Below, piece after piece: positions 11,774 to 23,452 of a stretch of DNA of 64,000 nt. The DNA lies in the NCBI RefSeq assembly GCF_000226115.1, contig NC_016462.1:2666001-2730000 (forward strand). The letters run 5' to 3'. Below the pieces are notes generated by a model that was not told the DNA's origin, ran no database searches, and saw nothing but the letters and a program-made list of their open reading frames with translations. Source of the DNA: Thermothielavioides terrestris NRRL 8126. Its lineage: Eukaryota > Ascomycota > Sordariomycetes > Sordariales > Chaetomiaceae. A program made the position numbers and the translations under genes. Positions within the stretch are counted from its first letter, which is position 1; every line of letters starts with the position of its first letter.

Positions 11774-12957
11774 TCACATGTCCATGCTCATAAGATACAT
11801 CTCGTATATCCTCATAAACTTGGCCACAAACGCCTCCAAATGAAATATGACCTTCGTGCCCGTCTTGATCCGGTGCTCGAAGAAGGCAGACCACTTGATG
11901 ACATCCGCCTTGAGCGCGTCGTCTATCTGGGGGATCAACTTGAACGTAAGCGTCCGCAGGATCGTGGTCGCCGGTATGCAGTGCGTCAGCAGGTCGTAGA
12001 GCTTGGACCGGACCTGCAGGATTCGGGTGGGCGTGCGCTCCTGTATGATATCCGAGGCGATCTGGCCGATGAGCGCCTCCCAGTCTGGCGGCGGTATGTC
12101 TGTGGTGTCGGTGACTTTCTCGCTGCGAGAGGGGGTTAGCGTCGAGGTCCTGATCGTTTCGTTCGAACACAGCGGCAACGTACTTCTGTGCGTGCACCGC
12201 CTCCAACATCAGCAGCGCCTTGCGCAGGTTCCTCCCGCTCTCCTCGGCAATCCTCTGGTGCAAGCCCTTCACTACGGGCCAGCCCTCCTTCTTGGCGGAC
12301 GCGGCCAGCACGTCGCAGATCTCTTGGTGCGTCGGCGCCGCGACGCGCACGAGCAGCGTCCGCGACCGGATCGGCGCGATGATGTTCGCGGTGGAATTGG
12401 CCAGCAGAATCAATCGCAGGTTGGGCGAGTACTTCTCCATGGTCCGGCGCAGCGCGGCCTGGGCGTCCCGCGTCAGGTGGTCGGCCTCGTTGATCACCAC
12501 CACCTTGAACCGCTGCTTCGCTGCCTGGTCGACCTGCTGCGTCTGCGCGACCTCCTTGAGCAGATCCTGCACGACGACCCTGTCGTAGTTGCCGACGTCC
12601 GAGGGGGTGATTTCGAGGTGGTAGATCGAGGCGACGATGTTGAACTCGAGCTTGCGGTTGCTGCTCGTCTGGAAGACGCGCGCGTCGATCTTGATCTTTT
12701 CGACGCCGGGACCGAATAGCTCTTTTAGAGTAGCGACGATCCTTGTCTTCTTGCCTGCCCCGGAGGGGCCGTAGACGAGGAGATGGGGGAAGTCGCCGCT
12801 TTGCGCCTGGAAGAGCACGATTAACAGGAGCCTCGAGAAAGACCGTCGCACGGCGCGGGGCGGGCCATACCAGCGAGCGCAACCGCTGAGACAGCTCCTC
12901 ATGGTATGTGAGCGCGTCGAGGGATTTGGGCCGGTGCTTGTCGACGATGAGCGCCAT
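11774..12957 (-). CDS. RFC5: Replication factor C subunit 5 (human RFC3 type)
   Basis: Three exons, 12957-12871, 12806-12184 and 12122-11774, give 352 residues (yeast Rfc5 is 354). Introns of 64 and 61 nt have GTATGG/CAG and GTACGT/CAG borders; splicing makes LRSL|AQSGDFPHLL and HAQN|EKVTDTT. The product is a small AAA+ subunit of the RFC clamp loader, which opens PCNA and places it on primed DNA in the nucleus. Visible motifs: N-terminal VDKHRPKSLD, Walker A GPSGAGKKT (the KKT spelling is typical of this subunit), VVINEADHL as Walker B region, and QAALRRTMEKYS. The SRC arginine-finger motif of other small subunits reads RSRT here. Its neighbour 1.8 kb away is the RFC1 gene, encoding the large subunit of the same complex. 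Confidence 0.95.
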
Positions 12958-13430
12958 TGTGGTGCTGCGTGGGTCACCGAAATATCTTGTTTGGCTTGGG
13001 AGCTGATGCTGGGATCGAGTGACCCGTCGAGACGCGTTTGGGTGACGCGCTCAGCTGAACTTCAATTAAGCAGGGCTGCCTTATCGCCGCCCTGATAAGG
13101 GGCGAGCATTACGGTAACGTTACTGTTCGTACGGAATACCAGCTTCGTAACTCAACGTAACACCCTCCAAGTGGCCTACACAGTATGTTCCATTCAGGTT
13201 GCTACAACCGAGAACGGGTAAGAGATACTGAGCAGGTTGGTCAACATGTAGACACCGAGAAAAACAGAGATCAGACAAAAGGGGTATATCGGCTGGGCCA
13301 AAACCTCATCACAAGATCTGTCGTGCCGTTGCTGTGATTTCCGGCTGGGTCCCAGAATTCTTTAGCTCTCCTTGCAATGGGCCGGTGTTAGTCTACATAT
13401 CATACAACAGATAAAGCCGTCGCTCGCAAG
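12958..13430. other. RFC5 upstream region and uL16m 3' flank
   Basis: 473 bp without a gene, between the RFC5 start and the uL16m stop, both minus strand. Contains GTAACGTTAC-like palindromic sequence near 13111-13125 and several short GTAAC words; no MCB (ACGCGT) cluster of the replication-gene type was noticed except single GACGCG words near 13029 and 13043. Confidence 0.45.
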
Positions 13431-14295
13431 CTATGAAGGAGGCGGTGCGGAGCTGGCTGTCGAGGCTGATGGTGATGCGGCAGCGCTCTCTGGTGCTGGG
13501 AGCTTCTTCCAAGGCCGCTTGAGGTCCTCCAGCGTGATGCCGTCTAACTTCGTGATTCCCACGACCGGTGGATCGCCCTTCTTCACAAACTCATACTGTC
13601 CTGTGGAACAGTCAGCTTCCCGACCAGGATGTCATATCAAAAGAGTGTAGTACCTGGCAGCTTGTTCCCGGCAAGGCGGAAGGCGTCCCGGATGACCTGC
13701 TCGTGGAGCATCCCCTTGATCTCAAAGATGATCTGGTTGACGGCGACTCGGGCCGCCCAGTGGTCAAAAGAGCCCTTGCCCTTACCCATTCTCATCTTTG
13801 CGCCGCACCCGTCAGCACGCCGTCAAGCTGCAAAGCATGGACCCAGGGCCTCACCTCGTTACCGCTGACAAACACGCCGACATTGCAAGCAACCCTCTTG
13901 TACAGCCGATACTTCTCGCCACGCAGACGCTGCTTGATGGTGTCCTCGGCGGTCTTGAGCTGCGCAGCGCTGATTCTGCGGTGGTGATCGCACATGCGCA
14001 GGCCGTAGTCGCCCCAGACCACGGTCGTGCCCTTCGACGACCCCCCGGTCGGCACTCTTGGCCGCCCCTTCATCATCTTCTTCTTGCGCGGGAGGTTCGG
14101 CTCCAGCCATGTTCCCGCCCGGGTCGCGGTGGCCGAAAACAACCGGACATGGTGCGGTGCGGCGGCCGAAGCGGCGAGCGGTGACGGCCGGAGAGCAGCG
14201 GTCGCGGAAGGGAGATAAGCATGGATGGGCGTCGCGGGCGATATCCTTAGTGCCTGCAAGGCACCAAGGAGCGCCGATGAACCGTTTGGCCTCAT
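13431..14295 (-). CDS. MRPL16: Mitochondrial large-subunit ribosomal protein uL16m (Mrpl16)
   Basis: Exons 14295-13855, 13795-13654 and 13600-13431 give 250 residues. The introns are 59 nt (GTGAGG...AAAG) and 53 nt (GTACTA...CACAG). ATG at 14295 is preferred over an in-frame ATG at 14346 because it starts a basic, Ser/Ala-rich mitochondrial presequence. Mature landmarks of L16 are [32 protein letters not shown], then after splicing [18 protein letters not shown], and [16 protein letters not shown]. In bacterial L16 this region sits near the peptidyl transferase centre and central protuberance (family knowledge). The C-terminal 25 residues are a Ser/Ala/Pro tail. It shares a 468-bp divergent promoter with RFC1. 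Confidence 0.94.
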
Positions 14296-14763
14296 GGCGG
14301 TTGAATTGGGTGGGTTGAGCGGCCTTGATGGGTGCGGTTCCAGCACCCAGAGAGACCGCCTGCAGTCGCGGACAAATTTGCTTATAGCAGTACTTAGCCA
14401 TGCAAGGGTATGTCAATCAATGCGGCATACCCCATAAGCGCATATCGTTAGCTATGCTACGCCTATCCACCAATATTATTTTAACGCGGCATGTCACGCT
14501 CTGGCGCGCTCGATTCGAAGAATTAACTAAGCCGAGCCCGCGTCGCCCTCCGGATAACAGTGATGACGGCGCGTCAGCGATCTCAAACCCCCGATCCCAC
14601 CACAAGCGGTACAGGCTCCCGTCGCTGCCTGGGCCTCGACAGCAACGCTAAACAACAAAGTTAGAAGGCCATAAAGTTTGGCCTCCTTGCGTCCAGTATC
14701 TTCGTCTCGCCTTTCTACTTATTCCATCAAAGGCCACGCAATAATTTGCCAGTAATCGCCGTC
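14296..14763. promoter_or_regulatory. Divergent promoter region of uL16m and RFC1
   Basis: 468 bp between two start codons facing away from each other. No ORF. It must contain both core promoters; one AT-rich stretch lies near 14440-14485. No specific factor site can be named with confidence. Confidence 0.5.
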
Positions 14764-17700
14764 ATGCCTGATATTCGGAACTTCTTCAGTGTCAAAGGCG
14801 GTGCGCCGCCCCCGAAGCCTGCGCCCAAGAAGGAAGCTGAGACGGCGAAAAAGTCTCGAGGCAGTGCGTGTGTCCAAGTTGTACATTGGCCAGTCATTGG
14901 CTTATGCCTCTAATACAATCCAGAAGGGCGCAAGGTCATCGAGGACAGCGACGACGACGACGAGGTTGTTGAGTAGGTCTGCGCTAGTTGTGCATGCCAT
15001 GGCCGGTTCTTAACACGTCCTGCAGAGCCAAGAAGCCAACCAGGACGACTCCGAGGAAAAAGGCGCCGTAAGTCGGGTACCGGTATGCCGTAACTGGTCC
15101 ATGTTTGGTGTTGCTTACCGTGGACAGTGCGCCTACCGAGGTAAAAGGGGAAGAAACCACTGCCGCAAAATACTTCGCGTCGTCCAAGCCGAAGTCGCAA
15201 ACCACCCAAGCAACGCCCAAGTCTGTGACGAAAACCCGCCAAGCCCCTGAGACCGAACTCCGTCTGAGTCCCAGGTCGAAGCCTCCTGCGTCGAAATCAA
15301 CCGGGGAGCCCGTCCAGACTGCACAAAATGGCACCAAGAAGAAACCCGTCACCGCCTACAAGCAGCACGACCTAGACGATGACGACGCATTTCTGGACGA
15401 CGATGAAGATGCCGGGGATGACATCTTTGCGGCGGATGTGCGGGGACGCGGCAAGAGAAAGAACGACGATTACGTCGAAGAAGAGAGCGAGGATGAGATA
15501 CTGCCAAAGCCTAAACGAGTGGCTTCCCGCGCAACTAGCAAGCCCTCCAAAGCCGAATTCGACGAGGAGAAGACGAACACTCCCAGGAGCACCACCCAGA
15601 AAGGGCCGATCGCGAGCAGAAAACGCAAATCACCAGCTTCCGAGAGCGAGGAGGACGAGGGCGACGAGGATGTGAAGCCCGCCAAGAAGGTTGCGAAGCC
15701 CCGGGCCCCGAGGGCCAAGAAGGAGCCCGAACCCGAGCCAGACGATATCCGGGCAATTCTCGACAACGTGCCCACGGTTGAGGCGCCCGACGCGCCAAAA
15801 CAAGATCCTGATGCCAAGTTTGACTGGCGCAAGGCAAAGGCTGGCGGCGGCAACACCGGGCCACCTCCCATGGCCGGTGCTGCCGAGATCCCTGAAGGCG
15901 AGGAGAACTGCTTGTTGGGCAAAACATTCGTCTTTACAGGTCTCCTCAAGACCCTCAGCCGGGAGGAAGGCCAAGCGCTGGTCAAACGCTATGGGGGCAA
16001 GGTCACCAGCGCTCCGAGCAGCAAGACGGATTTCGTCGTCCTTGGTGATGATGCGGGCCCTAGTAAGCTGCGAAAGATAAAGGAACACGGCATCAAGACC
16101 ATCGACGAGGAGGGCCTATTTTACCTCATCAGGACCATGCCCGCTTACGGTGGCGCTGGTAAGGGGGCCGAGAAAGCGAAGCAGAAGCAAGAAGCGGAAG
16201 AGAGAAAGGTGCGCGAGGAAGCAGCCCGCATGGAGAAAGAGGAACAAGCCCGCCAGGCGGAAGCCGAGAAGGCGGCCAAAGCTGCTGCCGCTGCCCGCGG
16301 GGCGCCGGCTCCTGTTGCTGTTCAGGCACCCTCCCAGCTCTGGACGACGAAGTATGCTCCCACCCAACTCAATCAGATCTGCGGCAACAAGTCCCTCGTG
16401 GAGAGGATCCAGGCTTGGCTCCGCAACTGGCCCAAATCACGCAAATACAACTTCCAGAAGAGGGGTGCGGATGGCATGGGCGGATACCGTGCGATTATCA
16501 TCTCCGGGCCACCTGGTATCGGTAAGACGACGGCAGCCCACCTTGCGGCCAGGCTGGAAGGATACGATGTTCTTGAGAGCAACGCCAGTGATACACGCAG
16601 TAAGAAGCTCGTCGAGAGCGGGGTCGGCGAGGTGCTCAACAACACTTCGTTGCTCGGCTTCTTCGCGGGGGACGGCAAGAAGGTCGACGCCTCCAAAAAG
16701 AAGATCGTCCTCGTCATGGACGAAGTTGATGGCATGTCGGCAGGTGACCGAGGCGGCGTCGGGGCGCTTGCCAAGTTCTGCAAGAAGACGGATGTTCCGC
16801 TCATCCTGATCTGCAACGACCGCAGGCTGCCCAAGATGAAGCCTTTCGACCACGTCGCCTTCGACATCAGGTTCCAGCGCCCAACCGTCGACCAGATCAG
16901 GTCCAGGATCATGACAATCTGCCACAGAGAAGGCTTGAAGTTGCCGGTGCCGGTTGTGAACGCACTGATCGAAGGCAGCGGCAGGGACATCCGCCAGATC
17001 ATCAACATGCTGTCTACGGCCAAGCTCGACCAGACAACCATGGATTTCGATCAAAGCAAGGCGATGACCAAGGCTTGGGAGAAGCACGTCATCTTGAAGC
17101 CGTGGGACATCTGCCAGAAGATGATCGCGGGCGGCTTGTTCAGCCCGGCGAGCAAGGCGACACTGAACGACAAGATCGAGCTCTACTTCAACGATCATGA
17201 ATTCAGCTTCCTGATGATTCAAGAAAATTACCTACGGTCGAAACCGGCGGCGCTAAGCGGCAAGGGCTACAACCCTCAGATGCAGAAGCTCAAGCACCTC
17301 GAGTTGGTTGACCATGCAGCCGAAAGCATCAGCGACGGAGACCTGGTTGACCGCATGATCCACGGCCCTCAGCAACACTGGAGCTTGATGCCGACTCACG
17401 CCGTCTTCAGCACTGTGAGGCCGTCGAGCTTCATCGCCGGCGTGTTCACAGAACAGGTCATGTTCACATCATGGCTCGGCAACAACAGCAAATACGGGAA
17501 GCTTGCCCGATTTGTGCGCGAGATCCATTCGCACATGCGTCTCAAGTCATCCGGCGACCACAACGAAATCCGGCAGCAGTATCTGCCTGTGCTCTGGCAC
17601 CAACTGATCAAGCGGCTGGAGGTTGAGGGCAAGGATGCCGTGGAGGACGTCATCGAGCTGATGGACAGCTATTACCTGACGCGGGATGACTTCGATTCGA

Positions 17701-18169
17701 TCAAGGAACTTGGCGTGGGACCTCAGTCAGAGGACACAGTCGACATCGAGAGCCAGACCAAGGCGGCCTTCACGAGGATGTAAGTTTGCCCCTACCGGAC
17801 GGCGCCAATGCGAGCATGACTGACACTGAACTCAGATACAACGCCGCGTCGCATCCCGTGCCCTTCATGAAGGCCAGCAGCGTAGCGGCGCCAAGGAAGG
17901 TTGCCAAGGAAATGCCTGACCTCGAAGAAGCCATCGAGGAAGAGGACGAGAATGATGTCGCCGAGATTCCCGATGTCGACGAGGACGAGGAGCTCGACCT
18001 CAAGACGGACAAGTACATCAAGCAGCCGAAGGCAAAGGCTGCCAAGAAGACGTCCAAGAAAGCAGCCAAGGCCGATGATGACGACGAGGAGGACGAGGAG
18101 ACTGGCAAGACGTCCAAGGCCAAAGGCAAAGGGGCCACCCGGGGCGGGGGACGGCCGAAAAAGGCGTAG
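14764..18169 (+). CDS. RFC1: Replication factor C large subunit
   Basis: Five exons: 14764-14863, 14924-14972, 15026-15067, 15128-17779 and 17836-18169, total 1058 residues. The start is at MPDIRNFF, an N-terminal PIP-box-like PCNA-binding motif. Splicing the two small exons yields KGRKVIEDSDDDDEVVE and EAKKPTRTTPRKKAP, an acidic/basic linker typical of Rfc1. Domains: BRCT about residues 322-400 (GKTFVFTGLL...), AAA+ core with Walker A GPPGIGKTT near 524 and Walker B LVMDEVDGM near 592, then the RFC box fold and a C-terminal RIYNAASHPVPFMKAS segment made by the last splice. The tail is acidic then Lys/Gly-rich. Rfc1 leads the clamp loader that loads PCNA; the RFC5 gene lies just beyond uL16m. 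Nuclear localisation is implied by multiple basic clusters. Confidence 0.95.
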
Positions 18170-19058
18170 TTGGAGAGCTGTGTACATCTTACCTTGGGCT
18201 AGCGCGCGTATGAGACCAGCCTAGCACTTATTGAACCGATTCACTCTGCGTGTTACAAGTGCATGGTTCAGCTGGCTTGTCTCCGGGCTTGTCGTGCGCT
18301 ACCCCGTTGCCAGTCAGGCACCAGAGAACGGCAGTCGAGTTCATCGAGGGGTAGAAGTGGAAGCGCTTCTTGCTCCCTCACCCCTGACTTCCTGGGTTCC
18401 TAGGGAAGAGTCATGAACCCTTACTGTGGTGAGGGGAGTCGATGGGCAGTTTCCGGCATTTGGCCACCCACCTCATCACTGGACGAATGCTCCTCCAGAG
18501 TCGGCTTACTCACTTACTTCCCTGGCCAAGTCAGCAGCCTCATCCGTTCGTCGGTCGCGTTGATTTTTTGTCTCTTGACTGTGTCCTCCGCCACGACTGC
18601 TCCTACTGCCATCATCTTACTCTCACTCGTTGGTAAGAGCACTGCGCTACGGCTAGAACGAGGTGTGCTCTTGCAAGTAATGGCAAGCCCTGGAGATCAA
18701 TCACACACCCTGGCTGCTATCGTATCCGCCAGGCAGTTATATCCCACCACAGCACTATATGCATTAAAGTAGCGTGTCTGAGCATGCAAGAGGTTCTGTA
18801 TACCTGCCCAACAGCAGTCCTCATCTATCCTTTTTCCCTGCCGCATTCCATATGCTGCACCAACATCATGAGAGGAGCATTATACATGGGAGACCATGAA
18901 ATCAAAAACGCCCCGCCACCCTGGTCCAAGATACATCGGCGCGTGCAAATAGATCCGTCCGGAGACTCAACAATAGTATTACACGCGGGGAGCGAGAGAC
19001 GGACTCTCTCTCCCCGCAATTTGACTCCCTGGTGAAAAGGAGGAGGTCGCCCGCTGTT
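18170..19058. other. Convergent intergenic region RFC1/MGE1
   Basis: 889 bp between two stop codons (RFC1 on plus, MGE1 on minus). It would contain both 3' UTRs. No coding potential or repeat was recognised; ORFs such as 18413-18772 look random. Confidence 0.5.
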
Positions 19059-19884
19059 TTATTTGTTCTTGACGACGCCGACCTTGGCCGGCCGCAGGAC
19101 GCGGCCGTTGAGCTTGAAGCCCTTCTGCTGCGTGTGGAAGACGGTGTTGTGCTCCTTGTCGGGCATGGGCGTCATGAAGGTGGCCTCGTGCTCGTTGGGG
19201 TTGAAGACCTCGCCGTTGGGGTCGAAGCGCTCGAGCCCGTGCTTCTTGAGCGTCGACAGCAGGACGGTCTCGGTCATCTTCAGCCCCTCGTACAGGTTGG
19301 CCAGGTCCTGCAGGTGCTCCGACTTCTCCTCCGCCTGGAGCTTCTCCTGCGGCACCATGGACAGCGCCCGGTCGAAGTTGTCGACCGACTCCACCAGGTC
19401 CTGCGCGAACCGCTGGATCGCGAAGTCCCGCGCCGCCTTCATGTCGCGCTCGGTCCTGTCCTGCAGGTTGCGGAAGTCGGCGACAGAGCGGAGAAACCGG
19501 TCCTGCGCCGCTGCCGCGTTAGCACTCGCGCCGTGGAAAAACGGTACAGGGAAGAAAGCTGCCAAACAGCCTTACCTTCATCTCCCGGAGCTCGGCCTCC
19601 TTGGCCTCTAATTGCTTCTTGAGTGCTGCTTCAGGGCTCTCGGCTTCGCCCTCCTTCTTAACCTCTTCTTCGTTGCTCTTGGGTTCGTCGGCCTTGGCGG
19701 TATCTGCCTTGGCGGCATCGGTCTCGGAGCTGTACCATCTTGCCCGCGGCGCCACGGCGATTGCCCGCACTACGGCGAAGGGTGTTTGGTAGGATTGGGC
19801 GAACGGGACGGTCTGCCGCTGCGTCCCCAGCCTGGCAGTGGAGCGGAGGGCTCTGGAGGTGGCCGAGACGGTTTGTCGTAGCAT
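19059..19884 (-). CDS. MGE1: Mitochondrial GrpE nucleotide exchange factor
   Basis: Exons 19884-19576 and 19502-19059 join over a 73-nt intron to give 250 residues. The acceptor at 19503-19504 (GCGCAG) is chosen over the one at 19511-19512 because it alone keeps the frame and yields ELREMK|DRFLRSVADFRNLQ, the GrpE signature. ATG at 19884 starts a presequence rich in Arg/Ser/Thr. Then follow an acidic linker, the long dimerising helix, and the C-terminal beta domain ending NGRVLRPAKVGVVKNK. Mge1 releases ADP from mitochondrial Hsp70 (Ssc1) and so drives protein import and folding in the matrix (family knowledge). It shares a 509-bp divergent promoter with RPB3. Confidence 0.95.
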
Positions 19885-20393
19885 GGCTGCGTGTGTGGGA
19901 ACTGCGGGTGTCGATACAGACAAAAGTCGCGTGCTGCTCAAGAAATTTTATGGAGGCGTTGCGAATCCCGGCTCTCGGCGGTTTGACCGAGCCCAGAGTT
20001 GCAGGCGGATCATTGACGGGCCGCCATCTGCTCTGGGCCATTCGCCTGGAAGAGGCATGCTACGGAGTGCACTAACCGAGTCCAGCTAGGAAGCTGTTTT
20101 GCGGGGTGTGCGGCGCGATTTCCTGCATTCACCCCCCCGCCCAGCAAGAAGGCTCCTCGCCTCAACACTCAGCTGACCAATCACACGTTGAACTCAGATA
20201 AGCTACTGCTTGTGTAACCCGCTGCTTTGTCTTGCGCAAGGTCGTCCGCGAACATCGCGCCGCAACTCGTGCCTGCGAGTTCCAACCTCACCGAGGTAGA
20301 TGAGATTTTCCACGCAGCCCAAACCGCCTCTCTCGCGACGCTCGTGTCTCCTCGCTGGTAGCCACAACTTTTTCAACACATAAGCCGCCCAAC
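19885..20393. promoter_or_regulatory. Divergent promoter region of MGE1 and RPB3
   Basis: 509 bp between start codons pointing outward. Contains a run of C near 20130 and no ORF of interest. No heat-shock element array (nGAAn repeats) was obvious, although MGE1 homologues are often heat-inducible. Confidence 0.5.
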
Positions 20394-21555
20394 ATGGACT
20401 ACGATCCGATGGTGATGGACGACGAGGCGTTGGGGCCCATGGTCAAAATCTCCCAAGTACGTCTTCGTCGCAACCATGGCGGCAGGCACTGCTATTGATC
20501 GAAGACGCGGTGATGATTCTAAACGCTCCCGCGGGACCCAGGCAGATTCGGTGCGAGTCAAATATGAGCTCTCAAATGTCGACTTAGCCTTCGCCAACTC
20601 GCTGCGCCGCGTCATGCTCGCCGAGATCCCCACAATAGCCATCGACCTGGTCGAGATCGAGGAGAACAGCTCCGTGCTCGCCGACGAGTTTATCGCGCAC
20701 CGCCTGGGCCTCATCCCTCTCAACTCCGAGGGTGTCAAGGATATGCTCACCTCGCGCGAGTGCGACTGCGACGGCCGCTGCGAAAACTGCTCGGTCACGC
20801 TCACGCTGCACGCGAAGTGCACCGGCGAGGAGAACATGCACGTCTTCGCGCGAGATCTGGTGCCGACCGGCGAGCGCATCAATCAAGTCATCGGCACTCC
20901 GGTGCTCTCGGATGCGGAGGGCCTTGGGCCGCTCATCCTGAAGCTTCGGCCCGGCCAGGAGATCAAGCTCGAGTGTATCGCCAAGAAGGGCATCGCAAAG
21001 GAGCACGCGAAATGGGCCCCATCAGCAGCCATCGGATTCGAGTATGACCCACACAACAAGCTTCACCATCTAGATTTGTGGTACGAGCAAGATCCGAAGG
21101 CGGAATGGTGAGTGTTTCCCCTCTGCCCGCGTGACTACCGCCCTCAGTAGTCGCTGACCCAGTGGCGCAGGCCGCCGAGCGAATACGCCGAGTGGGAGGA
21201 GCCCCCGCAGGAAGGCGAGCCGTTTGACTACGACGCTGTGCCCAACCGATTCTACTTTAACGTCGAAAGCGCCGGCAGCCTCCCGCCCGACGCGATCGTC
21301 ATCGAGGGCATCCAAGTAATCCAGCAGAAGCTTGCTTCGCTCATCAAAGAGCTCTCCGCGGGTGAAGGTGGCGACGGCATGAACGGCGACTACAACGGCC
21401 CTCGAAGCCCAGAGTACGCTACCGGCGCCGACGGCTTCGGGGGTTACACCACCCCGTTTGGGAACGGGGGCAACCAGAGCTCGTGGGGTGGCGCCGGCGG
21501 GACGACACCCTACGGGACAACGCCTTACGGTGCTGGCCATAGCGGCTGGTCGTGA
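20394..21555 (+). CDS. RPB3: RNA polymerase II subunit 3
   Basis: Three exons, 20394-20456, 20542-21107 and 21171-21555, give 337 residues (yeast Rpb3 is 318). The first exon encodes [21 protein letters not shown]; an ORF starting at 20476 inside the intron is an artefact. The spliced frame reads [26 protein letters not shown], the alpha-like dimerisation motif shared with bacterial RpoA and Rpb11. A zinc-binding loop [10 protein letters not shown] follows, then the [19 protein letters not shown] region made by the second splice. The C-terminal tail is Gly/Ser/Thr/Tyr-rich. Rpb3 pairs with Rpb11 in the assembly platform of nuclear RNA polymerase II. Introns are 85 and 63 nt with CTAAAC and CTGAC branch points. 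Confidence 0.95.
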
Positions 21556-22284
21556 GCTACGCGGCAGCTTCTGACGACGGCAAATCATATTTGCACGGTG
21601 CCGTCCACTCCCAAGAAGCACGCAGGGCTTGTTCGGGAGGGCATTCGCTGCGGAAAAGGCAGCCGACCTGGGGAGGGGACCCTACGTGACCTGGGTTCCT
21701 CTTGTCCAGACGCATCACCTCCGGCAGGACGTCCACTTGCCCGTGTATTATCCGCACAGCAACACGTGCACCACCGACAGCCTGCTCAACGCACGCCATG
21801 TGAGGGCCATCTGGATAGCAGGCTGTCCCTTGTTCTTTGTGTGTTGTATATCATTTTTAGATACCAGCAGGCGCTAGGGGCAAGCTCAGATAGGAGATGG
21901 ATCTCTTTCCAGAACAGGGTCGATTTGACCACGGAGATGGGAAAATGAAACTAGTCAGTACCCTAACATGCTCTCTAATCTAACCTGGGGGTATACAGGG
22001 GAAAATAGAAAAAAAAGATAATATACAAAAAGGCATGAGGATGATGGACCCTGTGGCAGCAAGCTTTAGCCCTGTGCCTGCGCCTGCGGATGCAACACAA
22101 TGAGATTTATGCACATCCCCTCTCTATATCAACGCATCGCCCGCCCAATGCGCCAAACAATGCCTGTCTGCCTCCCAAGGTATATGGAATAGCGCTCTGG
22201 TCTAGGTTAGGTACTTCGTACGATTTTTAGAGATCTTCAAATGCTGCCGCGCCGGGAACCAGATTGTCGTTGGTCGTCGTCTGC
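21556..22284. other. Convergent intergenic region RPB3/DIC1
   Basis: 729 bp between two stop codons. It contains an A-rich stretch near 22006-22030 and no recognisable gene. Probably the two 3' UTRs and terminators. Confidence 0.5.
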
Positions 22285-23452
22285 TCATGCCGTTTTGTCT
22301 ATGCCTTGGATCTTCCTGTACAGTTTGCGATGAGATTCGAGAAAGACAAATGTACAGATCGTTTGTCTGCCCGCATCCCCAAACGTCAGCATACTTGAAT
22401 GCGAGGGGGGAAGCAGAGAAGGGCACGTACGGGCCTAATCTTAAGAAACTGGGCACCCAGCCCCTGAACATCCACCGCATGCCGTCCTTGGCATACAGCT
22501 CCCGCAGCACGCCGACGACGCCGTGCTCGCTGCCGCTCGCGGACATGACCCGCGTCTTGACGACGTCGACAGGGCTCGTCACGGTGGCCGCGACCACGCC
22601 GGCGAGGAAGCTGGCGGTGAAGTGGGCGGCGAGGCCGTCGCGCATGGGCGTCAGGCGCAGCAGCGTGCGCTTGAACACGTCGTAGCTGGCCAGCTGGCCG
22701 GCGGTCATGGCGGCGGCGCGCGCGCTGTTGGGCCACACGCCGCGGAACAGGCTGGCGGCGCCCTCGTCGCGCACCATGCGCGCCAGGCCGTCCAGCGCGT
22801 GCGCGTAGTTGCGCCGCTGCGCGGCCGGCAGCGCCGCGTCGTGCTGCATGCGCACGTTGAGCACGTCCGCCGCGTTGCCGGCCACGCCGCCCACGAAGCC
22901 GGACGCCGAGGCCAGCGCGATCAGCAGCGCCAGCGACGGCGGCCGCGGCTTGCCCGTCGTCGGGTGCGGGGTCTTGGGCGCGAAGCGGGACTTGAGCTCT
23001 TCGTAGATGCCGAAGCGCGTGGTGGAGTAGGTTATTTGGCGGAGCAGGGAGGCCGAGAGGCCGTTGTACAGACCCCGCACGCCGTTGTGCTTGAGGATGT
23101 GGACGAAGGTGCCGGTCATCGTCTTGGGCATGTCGCCGGTGCGTGTTTGGAGGCGGACCTACGATGGGGGTTAATTGGTGTTTGTGCTAAGTCGTCCTGA
23201 AAGACGGCGTACCTTGACTATACGCGGCATTTGTTAGCAAGACGGTCTTGATATGTCGCGACTTAGAGATAGCATACCGAGATCAAGGGGGTGTGTCACG
23301 CAAGCGGCCATGCTGCTTGCGCTCCCGCCGAACCAGAATGGGTAGTGTATCGGCCGCTGTCTGGTCGACGGCGCGGCTGCTCTACCCTCCTCGCTCTTCA
23401 TGGCTGCTGCTGCCGCCGCGGCGGGGCGGCTCTCGTTCTTGGCTGCCTGCAT
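22285..23452 (-). CDS. DIC1: Mitochondrial dicarboxylate carrier, with a 5-nt microexon
   Basis: Four exons: 23452-23278, 23217-23213 (five bases, TCAAG), 23158-22431 and 22366-22285; 329 residues. The microexon is needed to keep frame and to write the first mitochondrial carrier signature P55-L-D57-L-V-K60 followed by VRLQTRTGD; without it the frame is lost. The third repeat carries SPVDVVKTR, while the second is degenerate (NAADVLNVRMQ), as commonly seen in dicarboxylate carriers. The last splice replaces intron read-through by the family ending LGPQTICTFVFLESHRKLYRK. An Ala-rich N-terminal extension precedes the first helix. The carrier exchanges malate or succinate for phosphate across the inner membrane (family knowledge). 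Divergent from the argininosuccinate synthase gene. Confidence 0.92.

Noticed and set aside
19511..19575. Shorter MGE1 intron using the GCGGCAG acceptor at 19511-19512
   Set aside because: It shifts the frame; the next acceptor at 19503-19504 keeps frame and gives the GrpE motif.
23159..23277. Single 119-nt intron in DIC1
   Set aside because: Gives a frameshift and loses the carrier signature lysine, so the two-intron model with a microexon is preferred.
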